Source: Methylobacter sp.
GTDB lineage: Bacteria > Pseudomonadota > Gammaproteobacteria > Methylococcales > Methylomonadaceae
Assembly (NCBI GenBank): GCA_030679035.1
Contig: JAUXTH010000083.1
Span: 1 to 36,242, forward strand
Direction of reading: 5' to 3'
Length of the DNA: 36,242 bases
Below are positions 1 to 8,696 of the stretch, piece by piece. Each line of letters opens with the position of its first letter. Position 1 is the first letter of the stretch. The translations under genes and the position numbers were made by a program. The notes under the pieces were generated by a model, which did no database searches, was not told the origin of the DNA, and worked only from the letters and a program-made list of their open reading frames with translations.

Positions 1-918
1 ATCTTCCATTGTGCAATGGTCCGCCTCGAAGCAGGACATGCCTTCACCCCAATTGTTGTAAATCTTATTACGCCGTAAAATAGTGTAAGAGGATTTTCCG
101 GGTATCAAAGTTGTTTTGCTGTAATTTCGAGCCGAACTGAGTCCAACGCCCCATCCGTTCCCATTACCATTAACATTATTAGTTGAATTTTGCCAGATCA
201 ACGAATCTTCGACAATATTGTAATCGCCACGAATAATTATCCCTGATTTCCATCCGTGATGCATATTCATCTTGCTAAATGTATTGCGATTTCCAACGGC
301 TTCGGCACCATAGCCTCCCAGATATTTTCCACTGATATTGCTGTTTTTTACTTCAAAACCAGAAATAGTGTTGTTATTGCCTGTCACATAAATTAGTGAT
401 CCCCAATCTTTGTTAGGCAAGGTGCTTTGTCCATCGATAACGGGCTTATTATTGGGGTAAGCACTCAGCGTAATACCGTTTTGTTTGATATTAAGGGCTT
501 CCACATAAGTACCGGTCATCACATAAACAATATCGCCGCTATTCAAAGCCTTACTCAACGCATAGCTTATGGTCTTGACAGGTGTTGAAAGTGATGTGCC
601 GTTATTGGTATTAGTGCCGGACGGTGAAACATAATAAGTTGTCGCATACGCTTGCTGAAGCCCTAGTAGACCCGTGCAAGCAATAAAAAATAATTTGCCG
701 GTCATGTTTTTCATGCGATTAGACGGCAACAGGGGGGCGATCCTGGGGAAATGATTCGGAGCAGATTGGATGTTCTGGTTGTCTTGAATATTTAAGGCTT
801 GTAAGTCCAAGCTTAAAACATTCATAGCTGATCCGGGTTTCTGGGACAAGTTTAGTGCCGCTCCTGAAAAACCGGTTAAGGCCGAAGACAAACATGCCAA
901 TTTTGTTGATTTATACAC
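1..918 (-). CDS. Secreted right-handed beta-helix repeat protein (3' end outside window)
   Basis: The minus strand is open for 306 codons from a GTG at 918 to the window edge. A secretion signal is visible (MKNMTGKLFFIACTGLLGL, cleavage likely after AYA), followed by TTYYVSPSGTNTNNG. That is the usual beginning of DUF1565/parallel beta-helix proteins and polysaccharide-lyase-like folds, and Asn/Gly-rich strand-turn repeats (GNNNTISGFEV, GDYNIVEDSLIW) follow. Two starts compete. The GTG at 918 has a good Shine-Dalgarno (AGAGGT, 6 nt away) but adds 68 residues before the signal-like segment. The ATG at 714 starts right at the signal peptide but lacks an SD. It lies downstream of glycan-modification genes, so a role in binding or cleaving an exported polysaccharide is likely (inference). 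The catalytic part is not in view. Confidence 0.7.
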   Translation of the reverse strand, partial: MYKSTKLACLSSALTGFSGAALNLSQKPGSAMNVLSLDLQALNIQDNQNIQSAPNHFPRIAPLLPSNRMKNMTGKLFFIACTGLLGLQQAYATTYYVSPSGTNTNNGTSLSTPVKTISYALSKALNSGDIVYVMTGTYVEALNIKQNGITLSAYPNNKPVIDGQSTLPNKDWGSLIYVTGNNNTISGFEVKNSNISGKYLGGYGAEAVGNRNTFSKMNMHHGWKSGIIIRGDYNIVEDSLIWQNSTNNVNGNGNGWGVGLSSARNYSKTTLIPGKSSYTILRRNKIYNNWGEGMSCFEADHCTMED

Positions 919-1630
919 AATATTACCTCTATTTCATAAGACCATTAATTTTTACGAGACACTCGATGTCTCTTTTTATATCGCACTGAGTTCTATGAAG
1001 AAGATCACAAAAAATGTGAGTATCTTCTGTTTAATCGATGCGAAAGGATTTCTAAAAATCCGACTGAAGTGTAATGTGGAAAAATCACAAAAAATGTGAA
1101 GACACCTTCATTTCATTCATGCGCAAGGGGATGATTATAAAAATCGTGAGCTCCCTCCTTCCTTATTCATGCGCAAGGATTTCCATACTAACCGGGGTGT
1201 CTTAAGCTAAACTCATGCCATTTTAATAAAGCACTATAACTATCAATAAGTTATATTGTATGCTTTGGTTTTCTTGTGATGGCTGTCATAAAACTGACGC
1301 TGCAAAGTGGCAAGATATTGCCGGTGGGCGGTTTAAGCGGCTAAGCTTGGACCGAGAAAAATACCGAACCAAGGCTGCCGAGGAATGAGTGTCACTGGCA
1401 AATACCAAGTACGGCGAACCTTTTACGTTAACTACACTGGAAAAGGCTGAGCGTATTCGAGGCCAGCAGGCGCCTGGTTGGCTAGTGCAGATGGATTGGC
1501 AAATACGTAGGCTACTCAACTTTATAGTTTGCTCTAAAGTTAAATAGTTTTTAAAGTAAGATGAGAGTAGATTGAGGATTGTTTCGATAGGATGACATTA
1601 AAAGGGATGAACACGGCGGGGGAAGAGATA
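919..1630. other. 712-bp intergenic region with diverged tandem repeats and a possible gene remnant
   Basis: This is the upstream region of the beta-helix gene. Positions 1005-1164 hold two diverged copies of an 80-bp unit, each starting with the same 15-bp palindrome. A third partial copy around 1150-1195 repeats ATTCATGCGCAAGGATT. On the plus strand about 1292-1550 reads as a protein-like stretch (for example TKYGEPFTLTTLEKAERIRG) interrupted by an in-frame TGA, which suggests a degraded gene of unknown family. No intact gene is convincing here. Confidence 0.5.
1005..1099. promoter_or_regulatory. Two identical 15-bp palindromes, 80 bp apart (candidate operator)
   Basis: TCACAAAAAATGTGA occurs at 1005-1019 and again at 1085-1099, exactly 80 bp apart. 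Both are perfect dyads (TCACA-N5-TGTGA) located about 90 and 170 bp upstream of the GTG start at 918. Identical palindromes kept inside otherwise diverged 80-bp repeats suggest a protein-binding site. The half-site order is the reverse of the CRP consensus (TGTGA-N6-TCACA), so I do not call it CRP. Confidence 0.4.
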
Positions 1631-2215
1631 TCATAACAACGCGCTATTGTCGTAATCCTGTAGGGTAATTCGGCCTGGGTTGCCCAGCACCATGCAGTGG
1701 GAGGGGATGTCTTGAGTAACCACGGCGCCAGCACCAACGGTGACGCCATCCCCGATAATGACATCAGCACATATCTGTGCATGGGGGCCAATATACACAC
1801 CCTCTCCAATCACCAGCCCCCTATCAGTAGGTTCGCTCGACCCCAACTTGACCTGCTGATAAATACTACAGCGAGGCCCAATACGGCAATTTCTTACCTC
1901 AATCCCACCAAAGTGAGTAATGTGGAAATCAGGTGCAATATCTGCACTTTGGTCCAGATTGATGCCATAGGCCTTGCGTACATAAACTGACGACATCCAG
2001 TAAGCCGGGTAAAGAGGCGCCGCAATGGCCCAGCCGTAGCGGTGTTTACGCACACGACTCAGCCAGCGCCCAAATCGGTATACCACCAGCGCATGAAGTC
2101 CAACGTTTTTACATAGTGAACGCAGGGCATCAATAGGGCGGAAAGTTCCACTCTGACAATGCCTAAGCATCGTTTGATGTACGCGCATCGTGTCGGCAAG
2201 GATATTCTCGAACAC
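1631..2215 (-). CDS. Serine-acetyltransferase-like (LbH) acyltransferase
   Basis: 194 aa from a GTG that directly abuts the stop of the upstream gene. The C-terminal half shows hexapeptide repeats of a left-handed beta-helix (VIGEGVYIGPHAQICADVIIG, with DGVTVGAGAVVTQDIP after it) and the CysE-type ending VLGNPGRI. The expected catalytic His is in FHITHFGG. The N-terminal 90 residues carry a partly hydrophobic segment, as in serine acetyltransferases of polysaccharide clusters rather than cysteine-biosynthetic CysE. It probably uses acetyl-CoA to O- or N-acetylate a sugar or amino-sugar (inference). Its neighbour 2216-2845 is a second enzyme of the same fold, so two acetylation steps are likely. 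Confidence 0.8.
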   Translation of the reverse strand: MFENILADTMRVHQTMLRHCQSGTFRPIDALRSLCKNVGLHALVVYRFGRWLSRVRKHRYGWAIAAPLYPAYWMSSVYVRKAYGINLDQSADIAPDFHITHFGGIEVRNCRIGPRCSIYQQVKLGSSEPTDRGLVIGEGVYIGPHAQICADVIIGDGVTVGAGAVVTQDIPSHCMVLGNPGRITLQDYDNSALL

Positions 2216-2845
2216 TTAAGCTTCCCGTGTTGCTGTCATATATTGCATGGCATCGACATTCTGGCGCTTCCGCAACTCAGAATTATCAAAATTTCGCGAT
2301 ACTAATCGTGCGGGATTTCCTTGCATTACGACATCCGCCGGGATACTTTTGGCAAGTACTGTGCCAGACAGTAGCGTTGCGCCATCGCCGATACTGATGC
2401 TGCCATACACCACGCAATCGGAACCAATCCACACATCGCGGCCAATCTCTGGGCGCCCATCATTAACATGACTCTTGCCGACGGTCACTCGCGTACCAAT
2501 TACCGTTCCTGAACCTACTTTTCTGGCCCCGAAAAAGATATGTCCCTGATCGGAAAAACAAACGCCACCTTCGATTTCAACGTCACTTTCAATTCCACTT
2601 TTGGCGTTGATCCTAATCGCGAATTTCAGTAGTCCAATGGGAACCAACATAAATCGTCGGAGCCACTTGCGTCCGCCACCATCCTCCTCACTATTTGCAT
2701 GCAACCAGTGAGTGAAACGATGTATCAGCAGCAGCTGCAAACAGGGGGAGCTTGCCAGTAACCATGAGCATGAGGCCATGCCCATGGGGCGACCTGGCCA
2801 GCGCCGTTGATGAGCAATATCAATGTCTTTTGATACTTGACTCAC
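2216..2845 (-). CDS. Second LbH acetyltransferase, serine-acetyltransferase family
   Basis: 209 aa. Its start overlaps the stop of the SGNH-like gene by 4 bp and its stop touches the start of the next acetyltransferase, so translation is probably coupled. Hexapeptide-repeat turns are visible (RPEIGRDVWIGSDCVVYG, then SISIGDGATLLSGTVLAKSIP) with the closing VMQGNPARLV typical of the family. The N-terminal 70 residues are basic and hydrophobic (LQLLLIHRFTHWL, FMLVPIGLLKFAI), consistent with a membrane-associated enzyme. The substrate is not shown by sequence. Context suggests an exopolysaccharide or lipid-linked sugar. Confidence 0.78.
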   Translation of the reverse strand: MSQVSKDIDIAHQRRWPGRPMGMASCSWLLASSPCLQLLLIHRFTHWLHANSEEDGGGRKWLRRFMLVPIGLLKFAIRINAKSGIESDVEIEGGVCFSDQGHIFFGARKVGSGTVIGTRVTVGKSHVNDGRPEIGRDVWIGSDCVVYGSISIGDGATLLSGTVLAKSIPADVVMQGNPARLVSRNFDNSELRKRQNVDAMQYMTATREA

Positions 2846-3705
2846 TTTGCCGCCTGCTTGGCTGATAGTGAGCTAATAAGGTTTAGAAAGGCGGTGGCTA
2901 CCAATTTCTGCCCGCGTTCGTTGAGATGACCGCCGTCATTTGTAAACTCAGGACATAGCGCTTCAGCCTCTTGACCATCCACATATGTCATGCAGGATTT
3001 ACCTGTCGATTCAGTTTCGACCTTGGCAATGTCGAACAAGCGGCCAGACGCAAGATATCGCTCGCGAAGTTGTGTGTTGAACTCTGCACGCCTGACATTA
3101 TCAAGATAGCCGTTGGGCTGTCTGCCTATGAGCCGTTTGATCCAGGCCTTTGGCCCAGTTTGTACCGCCATCAACGGCACGGTAACTGCCACGAAGTTGG
3201 TGTCTGGATGCTTTTGAGCCAAGGATTCCAGGCTGGCAATATACGCGTTAGCTACTTGCCGTGCATCGGTAGTCGCATTGAAGTCGACATAACATAACTT
3301 CATCAAGGCTATGTCCGCCCCTTGGGCTGCGCCTCCATCAATAGCGGCAGCGAAATCCCGAATCTTGGACAGCGGGTCACCGTTCTTGCCGATAGTAAAA
3401 TGGCTGATACCTTGCATCGTAGGCGCTGTCCGCTGTTCGTGAATATCGATCTTGCCGCCGTCCCGATTGGCCAAAAGCGTTACGCCGTTGAGGATATTAT
3501 AGCCTACCGACTGGTGACCGAAAACCACGCGTTTTTTTTCCAGTGCCTGCCATTCCGGGATTGCGTGTTGTGCTGTTGCCATTAATGCCTCCTCTTGGTT
3601 CGATTTATTACATCCTGGCAGTGCCAGCATTGTCAATGCTACCAGCAGCCACCAGTTACACACATTTTTCATCGTCATAGTTTGTTTTCGTTTAGTTTCT
3701 GTCAT
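2842..3705 (-). CDS. SGNH/GDSL-like hydrolase lipoprotein
   Basis: 287 aa. The hydrophobic N-terminus ends in a lipobox-like LALPGC, predicting an exported lipoprotein. Two internal ATGs just downstream (3678, 3672) are equally good starts. After the signal comes KRVVFGHQSVGYNIL in the place where SGNH hydrolases have their GDS block, and near the C-terminus NDGGHLNERG supplies a plausible Asp-x-x-His pair. The canonical GDSL serine motif is not obvious, but the Ser of HQSVG could substitute. It overlaps the next gene by 4 bp. Probable role: esterase or O-acyl transferase/hydrolase acting on the exported glycan, a partner to the two cytoplasmic acetyltransferases (inference). Confidence 0.65.
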   Translation of the reverse strand: MTETKRKQTMTMKNVCNWWLLVALTMLALPGCNKSNQEEALMATAQHAIPEWQALEKKRVVFGHQSVGYNILNGVTLLANRDGGKIDIHEQRTAPTMQGISHFTIGKNGDPLSKIRDFAAAIDGGAAQGADIALMKLCYVDFNATTDARQVANAYIASLESLAQKHPDTNFVAVTVPLMAVQTGPKAWIKRLIGRQPNGYLDNVRRAEFNTQLRERYLASGRLFDIAKVETESTGKSCMTYVDGQEAEALCPEFTNDGGHLNERGQKLVATAFLNLISSLSAKQAAK

Positions 3706-3863
3706 ACTAAAAAACCGTTTGGTGATTTATAAGTCTCAGTAAGATAGGTGGGCAAACTTCTTCAATCAATAAGTGCTATTACCTATCGGGCGATCCTGCT
3801 TTAAGCTGGATTCCTTATAGAGAAAAGTCGCGTTTTTTTAAATTCCCAATGACTTTTTTGTCC

Positions 3864-4865
3864 TCAGTAAAGTATCGGTGGTTTAGTATTCGGGCCAATT
3901 ACAGTCTCCATTGCAATCCCTGGCCAGTGCAGCACAGCAGTGGTTTTCCGTTTGGTTTCGATGTCACGGTAGATGAATTCCGCTTGATCAAGGCCAATGC
4001 CCAACTCCTCGGCCAACTTGGTGCTCGGCTCGCCGCTATTGCAAGCCAGCAAGGCAATATCCATTTTGTCGTAAGGCAGGGCAAAATAGAATTCGTCTTG
4101 TCCTTGCGCCATGCTGTATGTATCGGTGGTGGGCTGGGCATTGCATATATCCTCTGGAAGCTCCAGGTAACGTGCCAGGGCATAGACCTGCGTTTTATAT
4201 AAATGAGCGATGGGCTTTAAATCGGCCGAGCCGTCACCGTTTTTCACAAAAAAGCCTTGGTCGTATTCCAGACGGTTGGGTGTACCGATGACGGCATAGT
4301 TCAATCGGTCTGCGTGGAAGTACTCCAGGGTTTTGCGCACCCGTTGCTTGAAGTTGGTGGCGGCGACGATTTGCAGATAATTCTTCGAGTCCAGCCTTTC
4401 CTCGAATAATTGCCCTTCCGGTGATTGCACCACCAATTTGAAATAATTGAAATGACCTTCCTGCCCGCCGGCGATTACGATTTTGTTTTTCCAGTCGGTG
4501 GTGTAGGAAGGGAAAACGGCACGGATAGCCTCGTCGCGCCAGCGGTAGCAACCCAGAGCGTCCAATACGGGGGCAATATCGAATTTCTCATAGGCGATAC
4601 CGAGTTGTTCTGCCACCATGCGGCCGCGAAGAGTGCTTTCGGAGGCGGAGTCGCGCTCGGGCAACAGCAGGCCAAACACGCGCTCGCTTCCGACTGCCTG
4701 CACGGCCAAGGCGGCACAAACCGCACTGTCCACACCACCTGAAATAGCGACGACAAGGCCGCGGCGGTGGAGATGGCTGCGCAACAGCTCACGCAGACGC
4801 TCGGCAATTTTGGCGGTTTCGGCAGCCTCGTCGAGCTTGAGCGCAGCGGTAAGATTCATAGACAT
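3864..4865 (-). CDS. nadE: NAD(+) synthetase family ATP-pyrophosphatase
   Basis: 333 aa from the ATG at 4865, chosen because GAGGAGC lies 5-6 nt upstream. A slightly longer reading to 4880 lacks this. The N-type PP-loop SGGVDS (residues 42-47) and the blocks GTPNRLEYDQGFFVKNGDGS and DLKPIAHLYKTQVYALARYL are the hallmarks of ammonia-dependent NAD synthetases, which adenylate a carboxylate and amidate it. There is no glutaminase domain. About 110 residues separate the PP-loop from the next block. A housekeeping nadE would not be expected in a glycan operon directly behind an acyl ligase, so it may amidate a different carboxylate (inference). Ammonia could come from the AsnB-type protein in the same operon. 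The gene has 22 bp to the ligase stop. Confidence 0.8.
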   Translation of the reverse strand: MSMNLTAALKLDEAAETAKIAERLRELLRSHLHRRGLVVAISGGVDSAVCAALAVQAVGSERVFGLLLPERDSASESTLRGRMVAEQLGIAYEKFDIAPVLDALGCYRWRDEAIRAVFPSYTTDWKNKIVIAGGQEGHFNYFKLVVQSPEGQLFEERLDSKNYLQIVAATNFKQRVRKTLEYFHADRLNYAVIGTPNRLEYDQGFFVKNGDGSADLKPIAHLYKTQVYALARYLELPEDICNAQPTTDTYSMAQGQDEFYFALPYDKMDIALLACNSGEPSTKLAEELGIGLDQAEFIYRDIETKRKTTAVLHWPGIAMETVIGPNTKPPILY

Positions 4866-4887
4866 AGGTAAGCTCCTCAATAATGAA

Positions 4888-6450
4888 TTAGTTTAATTCG
4901 GCAAGTGACGCGGCGCACTGTTCCATAATCAGTTTACGGGACAGCTTGCCGTTGACAGTGCGTGGCAGCTCGGGCAGTAACAATACGTGTTTGGGCACCA
5001 TATAGTTTTCCAGTCGTTCGCTGCAAATGCGCTTAATCTGCTGTACGCTCAGCTCTTCACCTTCGCGCGCTGCAACAAAAGCGCATACCGCCTCACCCAG
5101 CAAAGGGTCTGGGATGCCGATCACCACTACGTCTTGTACAGCAGGAAGACTGTAGATGGCATTTTCAACTTCGGCAGGACTGACTTTTTCCCCTCGGCTT
5201 TTAATGATTTCATCGCTACGTGCCACGAAATAGAAGTCGCCCTCTGCGTCCTGCCGGAATAGATCGCCGCTTTTCAACAGGAACTCGCCCGGCAGCGGGC
5301 CAGGCACCAGCACTTCAGCGGTTTTCTCCGGCTGGTTCCAGTAACCCAGCATCACATGTGGGCCGCGCACGTGCAGACAACCAACCTCGCCCTGTGCCAC
5401 CGGCTGCCCGTTTTCACCCAGTAAGAGCAGTTCGGTGCCGGGTATGGCGCATCCTACCGATTCCAGTTTTATCTCGGCCAAGTTAGGATTTAGGTAGGCG
5501 CTACGGATGCACTCGGTCTGTCCATACATCTTATATAGGCTAGCCCGCGGGAACAGCCGCCTAATGCCGGGGATAAATTCAGCCGGCAGTGCTGCGGCGG
5601 CGTTGGTAATCAGTCGCACGCTGGGGAAGCGTAACGGTTGCTTGGCATCCTGCGCGAGCATCATGGCGAAGACAGTGGGTACGCTGGCGAAGCTGGTTAC
5701 TGCTTCGTCATGCATGCGCTTAAATACCTGTGCCGGATAGGTAAATGAGCGCTCCAGCACGAGGGTTGCCCCGGCGCGTACCGCAGAAAGCCACTGGAAA
5801 AGACCATAGCCGAAATTGAGCGGTAACGCAGAAAACAGGCGGTCATCCTGTGTAAAGCCCAAGTATTCATTGATGCTGTCCAACGCAAACAACAACGAAT
5901 GATGTGAGTGCATCACCCCCTTAGGGGCGCCCGTGGTTCCGGAAGTGTAGATCAGTGCGGCTAAATCCAGTGTGATAGTCAGTTGTGGTGGAGGTGTGGG
6001 GGGCATGTTAGTCAATGTGTCGTCCAAGTTTTCAACACCCGCAGGCAATGCGTTGGATTCCGGTGTACACAATATCCGTAGCGCCGGCATTTGCTCCGCC
6101 ACCGGGCCGAACACGCGTGTGAAATGTGGTTCACTAAGCAATACACGAGCGTCTGCATCGCGCAGGATAAACGCCAGCTTATCGGTCTTGGTCTGTGCAT
6201 TAACAGTGACGAATACACCGCCGGCCAGTAGTACCCCATAAATTGATAAGGCGCATTGCCAAGTGTTGTCCATGAAAATCGCCACACGGTCACCGCGGGT
6301 CACGCCGTGAGCGCGCAAGGCATGAGCGAGGCGGCAGGCGTAATGCGCCACCTCACCGTAGTTCATTTGCACATCGCCTGCAATCAACGCGGTACGATCA
6401 GGATAGCGTGAGGCAGTAGTGAGCAAGGTGTCTTGCAGCAGTCGGGACAT
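4888..6450 (-). CDS. AMP-forming acyl-CoA/acyl-ACP ligase
   Basis: About 520 aa from the ATG at 6450, which has AAGGGTG 6 nt upstream. A GTG at 6459 is an alternative. All ANL-superfamily motifs are present in order: the phosphate loop YTSGTTGAPKG, YGQTE, the hinge region KSGDLF and the C-terminal catalytic lysine in VNGKLSRK. It adenylates a carboxylic acid and loads it on CoA or, given the ACP gene 18 bp upstream, on that carrier. Similar ligases occur in exosortase/PEP-CTERM polysaccharide loci together with an AsnB-like amidotransferase (established for those loci; assignment to that subfamily is by resemblance only). The substrate is unknown. Confidence 0.85.
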   Translation of the reverse strand: MSRLLQDTLLTTASRYPDRTALIAGDVQMNYGEVAHYACRLAHALRAHGVTRGDRVAIFMDNTWQCALSIYGVLLAGGVFVTVNAQTKTDKLAFILRDADARVLLSEPHFTRVFGPVAEQMPALRILCTPESNALPAGVENLDDTLTNMPPTPPPQLTITLDLAALIYTSGTTGAPKGVMHSHHSLLFALDSINEYLGFTQDDRLFSALPLNFGYGLFQWLSAVRAGATLVLERSFTYPAQVFKRMHDEAVTSFASVPTVFAMMLAQDAKQPLRFPSVRLITNAAAALPAEFIPGIRRLFPRASLYKMYGQTECIRSAYLNPNLAEIKLESVGCAIPGTELLLLGENGQPVAQGEVGCLHVRGPHVMLGYWNQPEKTAEVLVPGPLPGEFLLKSGDLFRQDAEGDFYFVARSDEIIKSRGEKVSPAEVENAIYSLPAVQDVVVIGIPDPLLGEAVCAFVAAREGEELSVQQIKRICSERLENYMVPKHVLLLPELPRTVNGKLSRKLIMEQCAASLAELN

Positions 6451-6468
6451 AGCGTTCACCCTTCTTCT

Positions 6469-6717
6469 TCAGGCGGCAACAGCTTGCTTGCGATTGACAA
6501 AAGCAACCAAATTATTCACCGAATCAAGATTGGCTGGAAGCATTTCGTCGTCATTTACTTTGATGTCAAAGGTTTCTTCGATGAAAAGTATGATTTCCAG
6601 AACGCCGGTGGAATCTATAATGCCGCCGTCAAGAAAGGAATCGCCATCTTGTAAAGCCGACTCATCTTCAGTGAAGAGGAGGTTCCCCAAAATGTATTGT
6701 CGAATAATTTTTTTCAT
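6469..6717 (-). CDS. Acyl carrier protein
   Basis: 82 aa, acidic, with the phosphopantetheine attachment motif IIDSTG (Ser36) and the usual four-helix pattern (ILFIEETFDIKVNDDEM after the site). The size matches stand-alone carrier proteins. It sits between the AsnB-like gene and the ligase, 18 bp from the latter, so it is the probable acceptor of the acyl group that the ligase activates. It is not the fatty-acid-synthesis AcpP, which is normally in a fab cluster and has a DSL motif. Confidence 0.88.
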   Translation of the reverse strand: MKKIIRQYILGNLLFTEDESALQDGDSFLDGGIIDSTGVLEIILFIEETFDIKVNDDEMLPANLDSVNNLVAFVNRKQAVAA

Positions 6718-6737
6718 ATTTATGATCCTGAGTAGTG

Positions 6738-8696
6738 TTAGGTTAAGGAAGCTGTTTCGCGGATAGTCTGGGAAAAACGTTCAATGAAAAAGTAATGGCA
6801 CAATTGTGTGGAAAGAACGCCCACTAGCGCCATATTGTCTTTATAGGCAATCGAACTGCCGCGGCGAGCCTTTTTAACTAGGAAGCCGACTTTTTGAGCG
6901 TCGAAATAACCGTAGCGATTTAGCTTTTCTTCGCTTAACAGATCATCCACGTAGGCCGGTGGGTGTGCAGAAAAGAAGGCGGGTATATCCGGGGCTCGAT
7001 ACGGTTGCTTGTGGCGCTCAAGAATCTGCCGAGGCAACTGGTTTTTCATAGCTTGCTTAAATAGGTACTTCTCGTTAAGCGCACGCATTTTCAGGCGCGG
7101 ATTCAGGCGATTGGCGAACTCAATAACGCGGTGATCTAAAAAGGGGAAGCGTCCCTCTACTGAATTGGACATCAGCATGCGATCGCCCTGGGAACATAAC
7201 AAATAGTCGCCCATCAGCGTTTTGGCCTCCAAGTATTGAGCTCGGTTGAACGAATGCCAGTGGCCGAAAGCGGGGGGCAACTGCCCGGTCAGGCGGTCAA
7301 TAGCATCTTCCCGCAACGTGGCGTTGAGTTCCTGCGAGAAAAAGACCTTGCACTGGGAGGTAGTAAACCATCGGGTAAGATGGCTGAATCCCGGCTGGTC
7401 AGGATTGTCCAGGCCGATGCTGTAATACTTGCGTAAGTAGGCTTTAGCCTGAGCGCCGGAAGTTTCCAGATAAGGATATAGCGCCTTGAGCAACAGTGGA
7501 CGCCATTCGGACTGAGGATGGCGGCCCCAGAATTGGCGAATCTTGGCTTCTTTAAAGAGGTCATAGCCGCCTAATGCCTCATCGGCACCTTCGCCAGTGA
7601 GGACTACCTTGTATCCTGAGGTGCGCACTAGTCCGGACAGCTGCCGCATAGGCGTGGGAGCTGTGCGCAGAATGGCTGTTTCGGTGTGGAAAATAGTGGC
7701 AGGGAAGTCTTCGGCAATGTCGCGGTTACGGCAGAGTATCCGGCTGTTTTCGACACCAAGATGCTCGACCATTTGCTGCTGGAAAGCCGATTCGTCTAGG
7801 GACTGTTCTTCGAAGCCAATGGAGAAAGTCTTGAGCGGTGCATCCGAGTGGTTGCGGATCAGTGCCACCAACGCAGAGGAATCGAGTCCGCCGGAGAGAT
7901 AGGCGCCGACAGGCACATCCGCGCGTAGGCGGATGCGAGTTGCATCGACCAGTAGCTCGTACAACTGCTCGGCCAGCTCGGTGTCCGAGCCTTGATGGTA
8001 GTCGTCCTGCTCGGGAAAGCGCCAGTCCCAGTAGACTGATTCACGCAAACAGCCGTTTTCCAGCACCAGCATGTGCCCAGGTTGCACTTCGAATATGTCT
8101 TCAAACAGGGTGTTGGGACTGCGCGGCGCCCAGAAAGTGAATATCTGATCCAGTGCTGTCGGAGAGATACGTGGCGCTTCCGCTAACTGGGGTAATAACG
8201 CCTTAATTTCCGAAGCGAACAGCAGTCGATCGCCTTGGCGTGTGTAGAAAAGAGGCAAAATACCGGCTCGGTCACGCACTAACAGCAAACGTTGGCGGTT
8301 GCCGTCCCAAAGAGCGATGGCAAATTGGCCGTTCAGGTGCTGCACAAAAGCGTCGCCATACTGCTCATAGGCATGGACGATGACTTCAGTATCGCTGTGA
8401 GTATGGAAGCTGTGGCCCTGTTTGAGCAAGGTCTGGCGTAACTCCAGGTAATTGAATATCTCGCCATTAAAGGTGACCCATACAGTCTGATCCTCGTTAT
8501 GCATTGGCTGAGCGCCTCCTGTAAGGTCGATGATGCTAAGGCGAGTGTGTCCCAACCCGATCCGTTGTCCGGGATCAAGATAGATGCCGCTACCATCCGG
8601 GCCACGGTGATGCAGGGCAGGGAGCATGCTGCGCACATCCCGTTCGTTAATTTTGGTCTGCATCGAGAGAGCTGCGATACCGTTAATTCCACACAT
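6738..8696 (-). CDS. asnB: Asparagine synthase (glutamine-hydrolysing) type amidotransferase
   Basis: 652 aa. Met is followed directly by Cys2, the N-terminal nucleophile of class II glutaminases. LHHRGPDG, VTFNGEIFNY and the SDTEVI block of the glutaminase domain are intact. The synthetase domain has the PP-loop SGGLDSS and the VLTGEGADEALGGY block. The start is supported by AAGGAA 5 nt upstream. It is the first gene of the minus-strand operon. The family transfers glutamine-derived ammonia to an adenylated carboxylate. In polysaccharide clusters homologues are thought to amidate sugars or lipids rather than make free asparagine, which fits its place beside the ACP and ligase (inference). 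Confidence 0.85.
   Translation of the reverse strand: MCGINGIAALSMQTKINERDVRSMLPALHHRGPDGSGIYLDPGQRIGLGHTRLSIIDLTGGAQPMHNEDQTVWVTFNGEIFNYLELRQTLLKQGHSFHTHSDTEVIVHAYEQYGDAFVQHLNGQFAIALWDGNRQRLLLVRDRAGILPLFYTRQGDRLLFASEIKALLPQLAEAPRISPTALDQIFTFWAPRSPNTLFEDIFEVQPGHMLVLENGCLRESVYWDWRFPEQDDYHQGSDTELAEQLYELLVDATRIRLRADVPVGAYLSGGLDSSALVALIRNHSDAPLKTFSIGFEEQSLDESAFQQQMVEHLGVENSRILCRNRDIAEDFPATIFHTETAILRTAPTPMRQLSGLVRTSGYKVVLTGEGADEALGGYDLFKEAKIRQFWGRHPQSEWRPLLLKALYPYLETSGAQAKAYLRKYYSIGLDNPDQPGFSHLTRWFTTSQCKVFFSQELNATLREDAIDRLTGQLPPAFGHWHSFNRAQYLEAKTLMGDYLLCSQGDRMLMSNSVEGRFPFLDHRVIEFANRLNPRLKMRALNEKYLFKQAMKNQLPRQILERHKQPYRAPDIPAFFSAHPPAYVDDLLSEEKLNRYGYFDAQKVGFLVKKARRGSSIAYKDNMALVGVLSTQLCHYFFIERFSQTIRETASLT

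Noticed and set aside
1005-1099. CRP-binding sites
   Set aside because: The half-sites are in the reverse order (TCACA...TGTGA) with a 5-bp spacer, unlike TGTGA-N6-TCACA.
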